A stretch of DNA of 64,000 bases from Aneurinibacillus danicus (GCF_007991215.1 NZ_BJXX01000013.1:62001-126000), one strand, 5' to 3'; shown: positions 34,012-42,884, numbered from the stretch's first letter. Notes: generated by a model from the sequence alone, not told the origin. Numbers and translations are program-made.

Positions 34012-34536
34012 ATGGACTTAGAAGTTCGTATCGAAAACCTTAAGCAAGAAATCAAAGAAAAACAGAACCTGCTTGCAGAACTTGAAGAAAAATTAACCGA
34101 GTACAAAAATCAACAAGAACGCCGAAAACAATATATGTCCTCCAAAGAAATTATCGATTATGTAGAAAACCGCTCCGGAAAACTCATCAATATGTCAACC
34201 ATTAAACGCTGGACGGACGAAGGGTATCTCGGCGAAGTCATTGACGAGCGTGAACATTTCTGGGCCTTAAAAACCAAACAGGGGAAAAAGCGAAATCTGT
34301 ATAGAAAATCAACAGTACTTTCTTTTTTATATAACAGGGGATACATCGCTCCTTATTACAATGTATTGGATGAAGTTCTGTACTCTACAGAAAACGCTTC
34401 CTTCTCCGCTGTGGTAATAGATGTTCGTATGGAAAACGGACAATTTTTATACAAAATTCAGCTACAGGATTACACGATAATCGACAATATTGACGAGAAG
34501 CAATTGAAAGGTGCGGAAAACGATGGTGAGTATTGA
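34012..34536 (+). CDS. coiled-coil plus MerR/excisionase-like helix-turn-helix protein
   Basis: 174 residues. Residues 3-45 form a strongly charged coiled coil (EVRIENLKQEIKEKQNLLAE). Residues about 47-75 resemble a MerR/excisionase-type helix-turn-helix (SSKEIIDYVENRSGKL... STIKRWTDEGYLG), and the remainder is mixed. AAAGGAT precedes the ATG; a TTGAGG/TAAAAT promoter is plausible at 33926-33953. It overlaps the next gene by 14 nt. More A+T-rich than its neighbours. No family recognised; a small two-gene DNA-binding module is my reading. Confidence 0.7.
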   Translation: MDLEVRIENLKQEIKEKQNLLAELEEKLTEYKNQQERRKQYMSSKEIIDYVENRSGKLINMSTIKRWTDEGYLGEVIDEREHFWALKTKQGKKRNLYRKSTVLSFLYNRGYIAPYYNVLDEVLYSTENASFSAVVIDVRMENGQFLYKIQLQDYTIIDNIDEKQLKGAENDGEY

Positions 34537-34933
34537 AATCAAAAACACAAACGAAAATATCTTAATTGCAAGAAAAATAAGGGATGCAAATAAAGGGTCA
34601 GTAGACGGATTTAATTTAAAATTTACGGAAGACAACAGGACCATCGTGATTGAGGGGGAAAAATTAACGATTCCCGACAAAGCGCTCCTTACAAGCGAAG
34701 TAAAAGTAAACGGAATTCTCAAACCGCTTGCAAATGGCTTCGAAATCCTGAATGAAGAAAAAGGAAAGACCGTAAACTTGCATCTGGATGCCGAATTAGT
34801 GAAGGAAATTAACGTAATCCGCAGTTATGTTAAAAGTAAAACGCAGCATGATGTCTTATTGGAACTATTCAAAAAAGGGCTGGAGCAGTTCAAAAAAGAA
34901 AACGATACGCATCAAAAAAGAAGCGACCGATAA
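34523..34933 (+). CDS. hypothetical protein with ribbon-helix-helix-like C-terminus
   Basis: 136 residues from the ATG at 34523 (MVSIEIKNTNEN), with AAAGGTG 8 nt upstream inside the preceding gene. N-terminal half beta-rich; C-terminal KTVNLHLDAELVKEINVIRS followed by YVKSKTQHDVLLELFKKGL has the strand-helix-helix pattern of ribbon-helix-helix proteins. Translationally coupled to the upstream helix-turn-helix gene. Function unknown; the pair might act together on DNA. Confidence 0.68.
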   Translation: MVSIEIKNTNENILIARKIRDANKGSVDGFNLKFTEDNRTIVIEGEKLTIPDKALLTSEVKVNGILKPLANGFEILNEEKGKTVNLHLDAELVKEINVIRSYVKSKTQHDVLLELFKKGLEQFKKENDTHQKRSDR

Positions 34934-34947
34934 GCCGCTTCTTTTTC
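34913..34947 (+). terminator. terminator after the two-gene module
   Basis: GAAGCG and CGCTTC arms followed by TTTTTCTT, overlapping the stop codon region. Confidence 0.75.
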
Positions 34948-34956
34948 TTATTTTCC

Positions 34957-36456
34957 TCAGAAACGGATCGCAAGTTGAATCAACGTACGCACCGCTACGC
35001 CGGTAGCGCCGGCCGGATTATGCCCTTTGTCCTTGTCTGTCGTGGCCGTACCTGCGATATCAAGGTGAACCCACGGGGTATCCTCGGCGAATGCCCCGAT
35101 GAAGATTCCTCCCTGAATGCAGCCGGCCGGACGTCCGGCGTCATTTTTCAGGTCTGCGATTTCACTCTTAATGTATTCCTGGTACTCCTCGAAATTCGGC
35201 AGCTGCCATACCCTCTCTCCTGCGATACGCGCCGCTGCTTTCACGTCTTCGAGCCACTCTTCGTTATTCGTAATGACGCCGGTAGCCGCGTATCCGAGGG
35301 CGGAGATAACAGAGCCTGTAAGCGTCGCCACATCGACGAGCTTGGTCGCGCCGAGATGCTTTGCATACGCTACGCCGTCAGCCAGAATAAGGCGTCCTTC
35401 CGCGTCCGTATGTACCACCTCGATCGTTTTTCCGGAGAAGGAAGTAATGACATCAGCCGGTTTTAAGTTATTGCCAGAAATCATGTTTTCACACGTCGGG
35501 ATTACGGCGATTACGTTAACATGTGGCTGTAGCGCACCGATACCGTCCATCGCGGCGATAACGGCGGCCGCCCCGGCCATGTCCGTTTTCATCTCTCCCA
35601 TATTTTCGTCTGGCTTCACCTGGATGCCTCCAGTATCAAACGTAATTCCTTTTCCAACGTATCCCAGCACCTCTTTGCTATCGGATGCGCCGTTATATTT
35701 CATCACGATCATCTTCGGCTCATTGGCGCTCGCCTGACCTACGCTTAGCAGCGCACCCATCCCAAGCTCTTCAAGCTCCGCTTTGTTTAACACTTTCACT
35801 TCCATATTACGGCGATGCGCCACTTCGCGCGCCCGCTCCGCCAGAATAGCCGGCGTCATCTTGTTGCCCGGCTCATTGACCAGATCGCGCGCGAGATTGG
35901 TTGCGTACGCGGCCACATCGGCCCGCTCGAGACCGGCCTGAATGGCGCTTTGTTCAAGATCATCACTAACGACCAGAATAAATTCTTCGATTTTGGAAGG
36001 CTGTTCGTCGCGCTTTTTATAGCCCGCGAATGTATAGGTGCCAAGCTCCACACCTTCTACGACACCCTGAACAATATCGACCGGATTCCAAAATCGTTTT
36101 TCTACGTAATAGTTCGAGACGCCAAACGTTATGTTTTTGATGCCACGTTTTTGTGCATAGCGGGCGGCAATACCGATAGCATCGCGTACTTTAGCGACCG
36201 TCAGCTCTTTTTCTTTGCCTAACCCAAGCACAATCGTACGCTTGGCGGGAATTTTACCCCAGTTGTGCAGTAGGGTGACTTCTCCGAAGGTTCCCCGGAT
36301 TTCTTTTTCCGCAATAAGCTGTGAAATGCGGTGTTCAAGGGCTGTATCGACGGTTTTTGCGTATCCTTTCACCGTATCCTGATCTTCACAGTATGTGACG
36401 ATGAGACAATCGGCTGCAATGGAAGAAATCGTTTCCGTTGAGATTTTTACTTTCAT
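34957..36456 (-). CDS. pepA: leucyl aminopeptidase (M17)
   Basis: Cytosolic metallo-aminopeptidase with the M17 signature NTDAEGRL (here HTDAEGRLILADG) and metal ligands in YVGKGITFDTGGIQVKP. 499 residues, the usual hexamer-forming length, with the N-terminal macro-like domain (residues 1-180). GGAGGT precedes the ATG. Monocistronic. The broad role is peptide turnover; some PepA homologues also bind DNA, which cannot be judged here. Confidence 0.93.
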   Translation of the reverse strand: MKVKISTETISSIAADCLIVTYCEDQDTVKGYAKTVDTALEHRISQLIAEKEIRGTFGEVTLLHNWGKIPAKRTIVLGLGKEKELTVAKVRDAIGIAARYAQKRGIKNITFGVSNYYVEKRFWNPVDIVQGVVEGVELGTYTFAGYKKRDEQPSKIEEFILVVSDDLEQSAIQAGLERADVAAYATNLARDLVNEPGNKMTPAILAERAREVAHRRNMEVKVLNKAELEELGMGALLSVGQASANEPKMIVMKYNGASDSKEVLGYVGKGITFDTGGIQVKPDENMGEMKTDMAGAAAVIAAMDGIGALQPHVNVIAVIPTCENMISGNNLKPADVITSFSGKTIEVVHTDAEGRLILADGVAYAKHLGATKLVDVATLTGSVISALGYAATGVITNNEEWLEDVKAAARIAGERVWQLPNFEEYQEYIKSEIADLKNDAGRPAGCIQGGIFIGAFAEDTPWVHLDIAGTATTDKDKGHNPAGATGVAVRTLIQLAIRF

Positions 36457-36512
36457 GGTCTACCTCCGCAAGTCAAAATGTACTCCCTGTTAGTATGCGA
36501 CAACCAAAACGT

Positions 36513-36542
36513 AAAAAAGCATACTTCGAGTGAAGTATGCTT
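36513..36542 (-). terminator. terminator of 36582 gene
   Basis: AAGCATACTTC and GAAGTATGCTT arms with six T on the minus strand; similar in sequence to the terminator at 10902. Confidence 0.8.
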
Positions 36543-36581
36543 AACATATTCTCCAAATGGAAAGCGGTTTCCTGCTTTCTG

Positions 36582-37181
36582 CTACACTTCCAGCATAATC
36601 ATTTCTTGCTGCAGCACGGCAAGCTTCTCTTTACATCTGGCAATGGTCTCTGCATCTCCCGCATCCATTGCTTCGTGCAGTACGGCAAGCTCGTAGTCAA
36701 TCTCAAGTGTCAATACCGGAATCCGTTCTTCAGCGTCGCGGCGGCGAAACGCTGCCATCACTTCTTCCATAGAAACAGAGCACTCCTTTTCAAATATGAC
36801 TTCTTTGGAGGCGCCGGAAATTTTGATAATTTGTTCGGCCTCCCCGTAACGGATTTTCTGAACAACCAATTGTCCGCCAGAAAATACTTTAACGATCGCG
36901 TGCCCCTTCGCCTGTTCAATGAAATGCTGTAGAACTTTCTCGAACCGCGGGTCGGCTATATTGTAATGGCGGTCGCGCAAGCGATAGCGCGCGCCGATTC
37001 TACGGAAGGTAAGCCAGTGTGTTTCATGTTCCGCCTCGACGGAGAGGGTAAAATATTTCTTTGTTTCTTTCCAGGCGACTCTCATGCCCGCTTCGACGAG
37101 TAGTGCGACCAGTTCCTGTACCTGTTTCTCATTAAACCATAAAGCTACATCGCTATACTCAATTTGTTCAAACGCGTGCAT
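36582..37181 (-). CDS. hypothetical protein, 199 residues
   Basis: Begins MHAFEQIEYSDVALWFNEKQ, with CGGAGGGG upstream. Soluble, alpha/beta, with a C-terminal helix rich in Glu/Ala/Lys (LAVLHEAMDAGDAETIARCK). No catalytic motif recognised. Monocistronic with its own terminator, between pepA and a yktB-like gene on the opposite strand. Confidence 0.7.
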   Translation of the reverse strand: MHAFEQIEYSDVALWFNEKQVQELVALLVEAGMRVAWKETKKYFTLSVEAEHETHWLTFRRIGARYRLRDRHYNIADPRFEKVLQHFIEQAKGHAIVKVFSGGQLVVQKIRYGEAEQIIKISGASKEVIFEKECSVSMEEVMAAFRRRDAEERIPVLTLEIDYELAVLHEAMDAGDAETIARCKEKLAVLQQEMIMLEV

Positions 37182-37369
37182 TGCCACCCCTCCGTTCACG
37201 GAATTTTTAGAATATTATTTTTATTAAAGTTATTATATCGTAAATTCTGCATAAAAGCAACTTGTTTTTATTGTTAATACGGGTTGTTAACATCTTATGC
37301 TGCATATGGTACGATGAGAACAGTTTGGCCGCTCCTATGCAAAACGCTGGCAGGAAAGGATGTGTACTT

Positions 37370-37996
37370 ATGAATTTTGACGGCTTTACTCAAGAGGATT
37401 TTGCTATATTTACAATCGAGGGCCTTGATGCTCGCATGGCAGCGATTCGGGAACGGATTCAACCGAAGTTTAGAGCGATCGGTGAAGAATTAAAGAACGA
37501 CATTGCATTATCATTAGGAAACGAAATGTTTCTGCATATCGCCAAACATGCGCGGCGCACCGTGAACCCTCCGAAAGATTCGTGGCTTGCCATTTCTCAT
37601 AACAAACGCGGATACAAAGCACACCCTCATTTTCAAGTTGGACTTTTTGACGATCACGTTTTCATATGGTTGGCGTTCATTTACGAACTCCCATATAAAA
37701 AGGAGATTGCCCAAAAGTTTATCGATAATATCGACAGTGTAAAAGCGCTCATTCCGAAGGACTTTGTTATTTCGCTTGACCATACAAAAAAAGAGGCGGT
37801 TGCGGTAAGCGATGTAAGCAGCAAAGAGTTTGAAGGGATGCTTGATCGCTTCCGTAACGTTAAAAAAGCTGAATTTCTTGTTGGACGTCATATAAAGGCG
37901 GGCGATCCGATACTTAAGGACGGAAACGAATTTTTACATAGTGCAAAGAGTACAATTGAAACACTGCTGCCGCTGTATCGGCTTTCTCTGACATAA
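37370..37996 (+). CDS. yktB: DUF1054 family protein (YktB-like)
   Basis: 208-residue cytosolic protein of the DUF1054/YktB family (FTQEDFAIFTIEGLDARMAAI... KHARRTVNPPKDSWLA), of known fold in related species but unknown function. The ATG at 37370 has GAAAGGATG upstream. An extended -10 promoter (TTGTTA, then TGGTACGAT) is plausible about 60 nt before. Monocistronic. Confidence 0.8.
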   Translation: MNFDGFTQEDFAIFTIEGLDARMAAIRERIQPKFRAIGEELKNDIALSLGNEMFLHIAKHARRTVNPPKDSWLAISHNKRGYKAHPHFQVGLFDDHVFIWLAFIYELPYKKEIAQKFIDNIDSVKALIPKDFVISLDHTKKEAVAVSDVSSKEFEGMLDRFRNVKKAEFLVGRHIKAGDPILKDGNEFLHSAKSTIETLLPLYRLSLT

Positions 37997-38023
37997 TAAG
38001 AAAAACTTGCTTACAAATGGAGG

Positions 38024-38053
38024 GAAAAAAGAGTTGGGAATGCGTCTCCCAAC
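38024..38053 (-). terminator. terminator of nitronate monooxygenase-like gene
   Basis: GTTGGGA and TCCCAAC arms with six T on the minus strand. Confidence 0.75.
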
Positions 38054-38062
38054 CCTTCTCTC

Positions 38063-39040
38063 TTATCCGCGCACCCTGGCGCCGAAAATCGCATCCAACC
38101 GTTTGCGTTCTTCTTCCGCCTGTGCAATCATCTCATCAAACAGCTTTTGCACTGTTGGCACATCATTAATCAGGCCAATGACCTGACCGGCCCAGCCGTA
38201 CCCCGTCGCTTCGCTGCCATTATAGATATACTCCCGATTCGCTCTTCCGCTAATCATATCCTTCAAGTCATCATATGTCGCGCCTTCCTTCTCCCGCTCA
38301 ATAATGTTCAATGCGTGAGCCGTCTTCAAGACGCGGCCTGGCGCTCCCAGCGTACGCTTAATGATGACTGTGTCCGTCTCTTTGCCGGCAAGAATCGCCT
38401 GCTTGTACGCTTCGCTTGCATGTACGCATTCTTGAGTGGCAATGAAGCGGGTTCCCATCTCGATACCTTCAGCGCCAAGTGCAAGCGCTGCTAATAAGCC
38501 GCGTCCGTTACCGATGCCACCGCTCGCCAGCACCGGAATTGAAACAGACTCGACCACGCGCGGAATCAATACCATCGTGCCGATGTCTTCTCGTCCCAGA
38601 TGGCCGCCTCCTTCCTGTCCCACTGCCATAACCGCATCCGCACCCAGCTCTTCCGCTTTTTGCGCTTGCCTTACACCGGCTACCAGAACGAGCGTACGGA
38701 TATTTTCCCCTTTAATTCTCTCGAAAATCGGTTTCGGATTACCGCCGGTGATGGAGATGGCAGGCACCTTCTCTTCAATAGCCACTTCCAGCAGTTCTTC
38801 ATACGGCCGACCGTGCTGTCCAATGGCAAAATTAACGCCGAACGGCTTGTCGGTCAATGTGCGGACTTTGCGGATTTCTTCTCTCACTTTCTCCGGCGTA
38901 CCGAGCGTCATTGCGGTAATCTGCCCTAACCCTCCGGCATTGGAGACGGCTGCGGCCAGCTCCGCATACGCCAGGTAAGCCAGGCCGCCCTGAACGATTG
39001 GATATTGAATGCCAAAAATTTCGGTTACACGCGTTTTCAT
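38063..39040 (-). CDS. nitronate monooxygenase / FabK-like flavoprotein
   Basis: 325-residue FMN-dependent TIM-barrel protein. Motifs: IQYPIVQGGLAYLAYAELAA at the N-terminus, GQEGGGHLGR, and the FMN phosphate-binding VLASGGIGNGRG with GIEMGTRFIAT. The family includes nitronate monooxygenases (alkyl nitronate oxidation) and enoyl-ACP reductase II (FabK). A separate FabI is encoded at 50354, which makes the oxidase role more likely, but this is inference. Monocistronic. Confidence 0.85.
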   Translation of the reverse strand: MKTRVTEIFGIQYPIVQGGLAYLAYAELAAAVSNAGGLGQITAMTLGTPEKVREEIRKVRTLTDKPFGVNFAIGQHGRPYEELLEVAIEEKVPAISITGGNPKPIFERIKGENIRTLVLVAGVRQAQKAEELGADAVMAVGQEGGGHLGREDIGTMVLIPRVVESVSIPVLASGGIGNGRGLLAALALGAEGIEMGTRFIATQECVHASEAYKQAILAGKETDTVIIKRTLGAPGRVLKTAHALNIIEREKEGATYDDLKDMISGRANREYIYNGSEATGYGWAGQVIGLINDVPTVQKLFDEMIAQAEEERKRLDAIFGARVRG

Positions 39041-39272
39041 GTATTCTCTCCCTCTCCTTTGTTCATAAGCCTATAGTGTTTATTCGCGCTCCCTGTATAA
39101 AAATCCTTTTTAAATTTTATGAACAGTAGAAATTTAAGAAATACGCAAGAATTTGTTTCTGCCGGAAGAGAATGATTTAAATCGGAAAGACATTTTGATA
39201 TACTCAATATGTTTGTAATGATGTATCGCACCGCAGCAGGCGGCACCACATACAGAAATGGGGAATGCTCTT

Positions 39273-40742
39273 ATGGACCAATCAAAAACGCCCCTGTTTA
39301 CGGGGCTGTTGGAACACGCCCGGCGAAATCCGATTCAGTTTCACATCCCGGGTCACAAAAAAGGAAGCGGGATGCTTCCAGAGTTCCGCGATTTTATCGG
39401 GCAGAATGCGCTGTCTATCGACTTAATCAATATCGCCCCGCTCGATGATCTGCACCATCCAAAAGGCATAATTAAAGAAGCGCAGGAATTGGCTGCAGAA
39501 GCTTTCGGCGCCGATTATACGTTTTTCTCCGTTCAGGGAACGAGCGGAGCCATTATGACAATGATTATGTCTGTTGTAGGACCGGGCGAGAAGATTATCG
39601 TCCCCCGCAACGTGCATAAATCGATTCTTTCGGGAATTATCTTTGCCGGTGCGATTCCGGTTTTCGTGCATCCGGTTATGGACCCTGACTTAGGCATTGC
39701 ACACGGTGTTACGACAGAATCAGTACGCAAGGCACTGGAGCAGCATCCCACCGCTAAAGCGGTTCTTGTCATCAATCCGACTTACTTCGGCGTTGCCGCC
39801 AATTTGAAGGAAATTGTGGATTTGGTGCATGAGTATGGTATTCCGGTACTCGTCGATGAAGCGCATGGTGTTCACATTCACTTCCATGACGATATGCCGC
39901 TATCCGCGATGCAGGCCGGTGCCGATATGGCAGCAACCAGCGTACACAAACTGGGCGGCTCCATGACACAAAGCTCCGTTCTGAATGTGCGTGAAGGTCT
40001 GGTCTCAGCCAATCGCGTAAAATCGGTTATCAGCATGCTGACGACCACATCGACTTCGTATCTGTTGCTGGCATCTCTGGATGCGGCACGCCGCGAACTG
40101 GTAGAGCACGGCAAAGAAATGATGGACAAGGTACTGGAGCTGGCCGCATACGCCCGGGATGAGATTAACGATATCCCCGGCCTTCGCTGTGTAGGCAAAG
40201 AGATTCTCGGCAGCCCCGCCACGTATGATATGGATTTATCCAAGCTCATTATCCGTGTACGCGGCATCGGACTTACCGGCCATCAGGTGGAAGTATGGCT
40301 GCGCGAAAAATACAATATTGAAGTCGAGCTGAGCGATTTATACAACATTCTGTGTATTATCACGCCGGGCGACTCGATTCTGACAGTGACGACCCTTGTA
40401 CAGGCGCTTCGTGAGTTGGCCCGCATCCAGATGGGCAAGGATTCGATGAAGCCCCTGACCGTTCATCTGCCAAAAATTCCGGCGCTCTCACTTTCGCCAC
40501 GCGAGGCCTTCTATTCGGAGACTGAGATTATCCCGATTCGCGAAGCAGCAGGCCGAATTATGGCCGAATTCATCATGGTCTATCCTCCTGGAATCCCAAT
40601 TGTGCTTCCAGGTGAAGTCATGACGCAGGACAATATTGACTACATTCTTAAAAACATCGAAGCCGGTCTCCCGGTTCAAGGTCCTGAGGACGAATCGCTT
40701 CAAACCATCAAAGTTATCAAACGTACACAAGCGATTAAATAA
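39273..40742 (+). CDS. speA: Orn/Lys/Arg decarboxylase family, probable arginine decarboxylase
   Basis: PLP enzyme of fold type I decarboxylases (Bacillus SpeA type, about 490 residues). PLP lysine in ATSVHKLGGSMTQSS and the LVDEAHGVH block are clear; the N-terminal FHIPGHKKG is typical. Agmatine formation would feed putrescine and spermidine synthesis together with SpeD (18884). Start MDQSKTPLF chosen because GGGGA lies 8 nt upstream; an ATG five codons earlier has no site. Lysine specificity cannot be excluded from sequence alone. Confidence 0.85.
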   Translation: MDQSKTPLFTGLLEHARRNPIQFHIPGHKKGSGMLPEFRDFIGQNALSIDLINIAPLDDLHHPKGIIKEAQELAAEAFGADYTFFSVQGTSGAIMTMIMSVVGPGEKIIVPRNVHKSILSGIIFAGAIPVFVHPVMDPDLGIAHGVTTESVRKALEQHPTAKAVLVINPTYFGVAANLKEIVDLVHEYGIPVLVDEAHGVHIHFHDDMPLSAMQAGADMAATSVHKLGGSMTQSSVLNVREGLVSANRVKSVISMLTTTSTSYLLLASLDAARRELVEHGKEMMDKVLELAAYARDEINDIPGLRCVGKEILGSPATYDMDLSKLIIRVRGIGLTGHQVEVWLREKYNIEVELSDLYNILCIITPGDSILTVTTLVQALRELARIQMGKDSMKPLTVHLPKIPALSLSPREAFYSETEIIPIREAAGRIMAEFIMVYPPGIPIVLPGEVMTQDNIDYILKNIEAGLPVQGPEDESLQTIKVIKRTQAIK

Positions 40743-40747
40743 GGAGA

Positions 40748-40783
40748 CAGGGGCTGTTTCATAAGCAGGTGAAACAGCCCCTG
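40748..40783 (+). terminator. terminator of speA
   Basis: CAGGGGCTGTTTC and GAAACAGCCCCTG arms, 6 bp after the stop codon. Confidence 0.8.
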
Positions 40784-40830
40784 TACTATTTCATCAAAAC
40801 AACGAAATCGAACAATTGGGATAAAAACAC

Positions 40831-40867
40831 AAAGGCTGTACCCTTCCTATATAAAAGTACAGCCTTT
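40831..40867 (-). terminator. terminator of 40900 gene
   Basis: AAAGGCTGTAC and GTACAGCCTTT arms downstream of the minus-strand gene. Confidence 0.75.
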
Positions 40868-40899
40868 ACGATTTATAGATATAACATTTAAAGTGCTAT

Positions 40900-41558
40900 C
40901 TATTGATGTGGAATATTAATCCAAGTTTTCGCTGTATTCCATGGATAGTTGTATGAAGTCGATTCAAAACGATATTGAACCGTTTGCTTACTTGGGATTT
41001 TCAAATCGGAATTAAATCCTATTACATGAAAGAATCCATCTACAATACGGTCGCCTTCATAATCAATGGAATATTGATTCCAAGAGTAGTCTGGATTGCC
41101 ATATGTAATTTGTTCATTACCTAACCATTGAGTATCTGAACCAAACCCTTCTTCTACAACACCAATTTCAGTGTATCCTGTTACAGCAGGAGCTGTTAAG
41201 TCGCCATAAATATACTTATGGCCGTTCGGCTCGTCCCATGCAATTTGATTAATGTATAGAGCTGTAACAGGCGGTGCAGAGCCAAATGCACTAACAGCAG
41301 ATGGCTGCACTTCTTTTCTGACTTCTTTTTCAGCTTTTGCACGCATTTCTTCCTTGATTTTAGTTGATTCCTCCGGCGTTACCTGTTTAATGTCCAAGTT
41401 CGGATATTTCTTCTTTGCATCTTTTTCAAAACATTCAATTATCGATAGTTCCTTATCGGCGTTATCTTTTTTTCTATTTTTGTAGCAGCTTGGGCAATAC
41501 CAGAGATACTGAAACACATTAAAGTTGCAAGAATGGAAAGCTTGAACTTTTTCTTCAT
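40900..41558 (-). CDS. secreted protein split by a -1 frameshift at an A-run
   Basis: The gene starts at 41558 with GGGGGAGGA upstream and encodes a signal peptide (MKKKFKLSILATLMCFSISG, cleavage likely after AQA). The frame runs into a stop after 39 codons. The mature part (KDNADKELSIIECFEKDAKK to the end at 40900) is in the -1 frame. The junction is seven A flanked by G (41467-41473 on the plus strand as T): in frame it reads GAA AAA AAG, an A AAA AAG slip heptamer in correct register. A short hairpin (CGATA/TATCG) follows about 8 nt on. The C-terminal half is Trp/Tyr-rich and recalls YolA-like DUF4879 proteins weakly. It is either a programmed frameshift, a phase-variable or pseudo gene, or a sequencing error. 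Confidence 0.65.
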
Positions 41559-41719
41559 TTTTTGTCCTCCCCCAAAATGGTTTAATACGGATTACAAAAA
41601 CCATTATATAACATTTTTTAGAAATTTAAGTAAAAAAATCCAAAGAATACGAAAAATTCACTTGGATTTATCCGATGTTATTAATGGTAAGAAAAACAGT
41701 TAAGGGAAGGAGGTATAAA

Positions 41720-42139
41720 ATGGGTACAGGATACCTAAATGGTCGTTCCGATTTAGAAATGAGATCTGGTTACTTTTTTCTTCGCGCTTTCTATGGATAT
41801 AAGGGAAAATATCAAGATTTTAAGGATGCAATGTTAAATGCCAAAGAACCCATAAATCCAGATAACGTTAAACAAGCATCTGAAGCAGATGCAAACTGGA
41901 AGCGTTCAAACGGAACTAGCGAACTGTTTGTTCAGGTAGAAGAAAGAGCCGGGGAGTTAGGTTTGTTGGATAAAAAAGCGTACCAACAAACAATGGAACG
42001 TCTTCGGCAGCGTTCCAAGAAGGATGCGTATATGTCTATTGAAGGACGAGGCATAAGTCAAAGCTTCAATCTTTCTCAAGCTTTCATTAATAGCAAATGG
42101 CGCACTGTTTCTGACTTGTACGAGCGTAACATGTTTTAA
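41720..42139 (+). CDS. hypothetical protein, 139 residues
   Basis: Begins MGTGYLNGRSDLEMRSGYFF; charged, mostly helical, no signal peptide. The ATG has AAGGAGG 8 nt upstream. Rich in Lys/Arg/Gln, ending WRTVSDLYERNMF. No family recognised. It is divergent from the frameshifted secreted-protein gene and convergent with the SR1P gene. Confidence 0.65.
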   Translation: MGTGYLNGRSDLEMRSGYFFLRAFYGYKGKYQDFKDAMLNAKEPINPDNVKQASEADANWKRSNGTSELFVQVEERAGELGLLDKKAYQQTMERLRQRSKKDAYMSIEGRGISQSFNLSQAFINSKWRTVSDLYERNMF

Positions 42140-42152
42140 GATCATCTTTACG

Positions 42153-42212
42153 TTAAAAGGGGCTGGCCTAAAAGTAAAAAAGAACTTTCGGGTCAGACCC
42201 TTTTTTGGTGTG
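42153..42212. terminator. shared terminator of 41720 gene and SR1P RNA
   Basis: AAAAGGGGCTGGCC and GGGTCAGACCCTTTTTT arms around an A-rich loop; poly-T on both strands, between convergent genes. Confidence 0.65.
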
Positions 42213-42225
42213 CGGTGTGTGTCAA

Positions 42226-42342
42226 TTATTTACTTTCTTTGCAGGTGGGACAGTCGCTGCAAGATGCATACAGGACTTCCACTTTCTCATGCTCATAGTG
42301 CTCAATAATTTCTTCACAATGTTGACATACGATAGTACCCAT
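42226..42342 (-). CDS. sr1P: SR1P-type GapA-binding peptide (SR1 RNA-like)
   Basis: 38-residue Cys-rich peptide beginning MGTIVCQHCEEIIEHYEHEK and ending CPTCKESK. It matches SR1P, the peptide encoded by the dual-function RNA SR1, which binds GapA and promotes its moonlighting role with RNase J1. GGAGG lies 8 nt before the ATG. The transcript would run from a strong promoter (42421-42449) to the terminator near 42160, about 250 nt. The base-pairing function of SR1 with ahrC mRNA cannot be assessed here. Confidence 0.82.
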   Translation of the reverse strand: MGTIVCQHCEEIIEHYEHEKVEVLYASCSDCPTCKESK

Positions 42343-42420
42343 ATTATCATCCTCCGTTCATATATTCAAACAATTAATGATGTATATAAATCAAATATGC
42401 TTTTAATATGTTATGTCATT

Positions 42421-42449
42421 AATATAATATGTCATACTAATTGCGTCAA
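42421..42449 (-). promoter_or_regulatory. promoter of SR1P RNA with CcpN-like operator
   Basis: Minus strand TTGACG (42444-42449), 17-nt spacer, TATATT (42421-42426). TATGACATATT at 42426-42436 fits the TRTGHYATAYW consensus I recall for CcpN, and a second weaker match lies just downstream. This predicts repression under glycolytic conditions, as for SR1 in Bacillus subtilis. Confidence 0.6.
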
Positions 42450-42503
42450 CAGGTTTTTCTAAAAATTTTCGCCCTTTTTCACGACTATTTCTTTCATCCC
42501 ATC

Positions 42504-42535
42504 AAAAAGACCTTCAGGAGAATCTCCCGAAGGTC
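42504..42535 (-). terminator. terminator of DUF3055-like gene
   Basis: AGACCTTC and GAAGGTCT arms, then five T on the minus strand. Confidence 0.75.
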
Positions 42536-42590
42536 TGGGTATGCGTTTTTATTGCATAATGAGGTGTACATTCCACCGGACAATCAAATA

Positions 42591-42884
42591 CTAATATTGC
42601 GTTAATGCATGGTCAGTATGTGGAAGATGACCTTGCAGGAACAAGGAAAGCTCATGCGCTTCCTCGTCATCAGCAATGGCGAATTTCTGCTTCAGAACCT
42701 CAATGTTTTGCGCATCTTCGGCACAGAGCAAAGAAGATCGCCCTGTTTGCATGCAAATCACCAGAGGCTTTCCAAAAAATTGATTCGTGTAAACGAGCCC
42801 GAAATCATAGCGGGCTTTCTCAGATGCAAAGCCGACAAAGTTCACTTTTGTCGTCTCTGACGTCTCATAAAGGCGCTCGAACAT
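42591..42884 (-). CDS. DUF3055-like protein
   Basis: 97-residue cytosolic protein beginning MFERLYETSETTKVNFVGFA, with the conserved-looking RYDFGLVYTNQFFGKPLVIC block. I assign it to DUF3055 from memory of the pattern; function unknown. AAAGGAGG lies directly upstream of the ATG. 42885-43183 upstream carries no further gene; it holds the start regions of this gene and the divergent CcoG-like gene. Confidence 0.65.
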   Translation of the reverse strand: MFERLYETSETTKVNFVGFASEKARYDFGLVYTNQFFGKPLVICMQTGRSSLLCAEDAQNIEVLKQKFAIADDEEAHELSLFLQGHLPHTDHALTQY

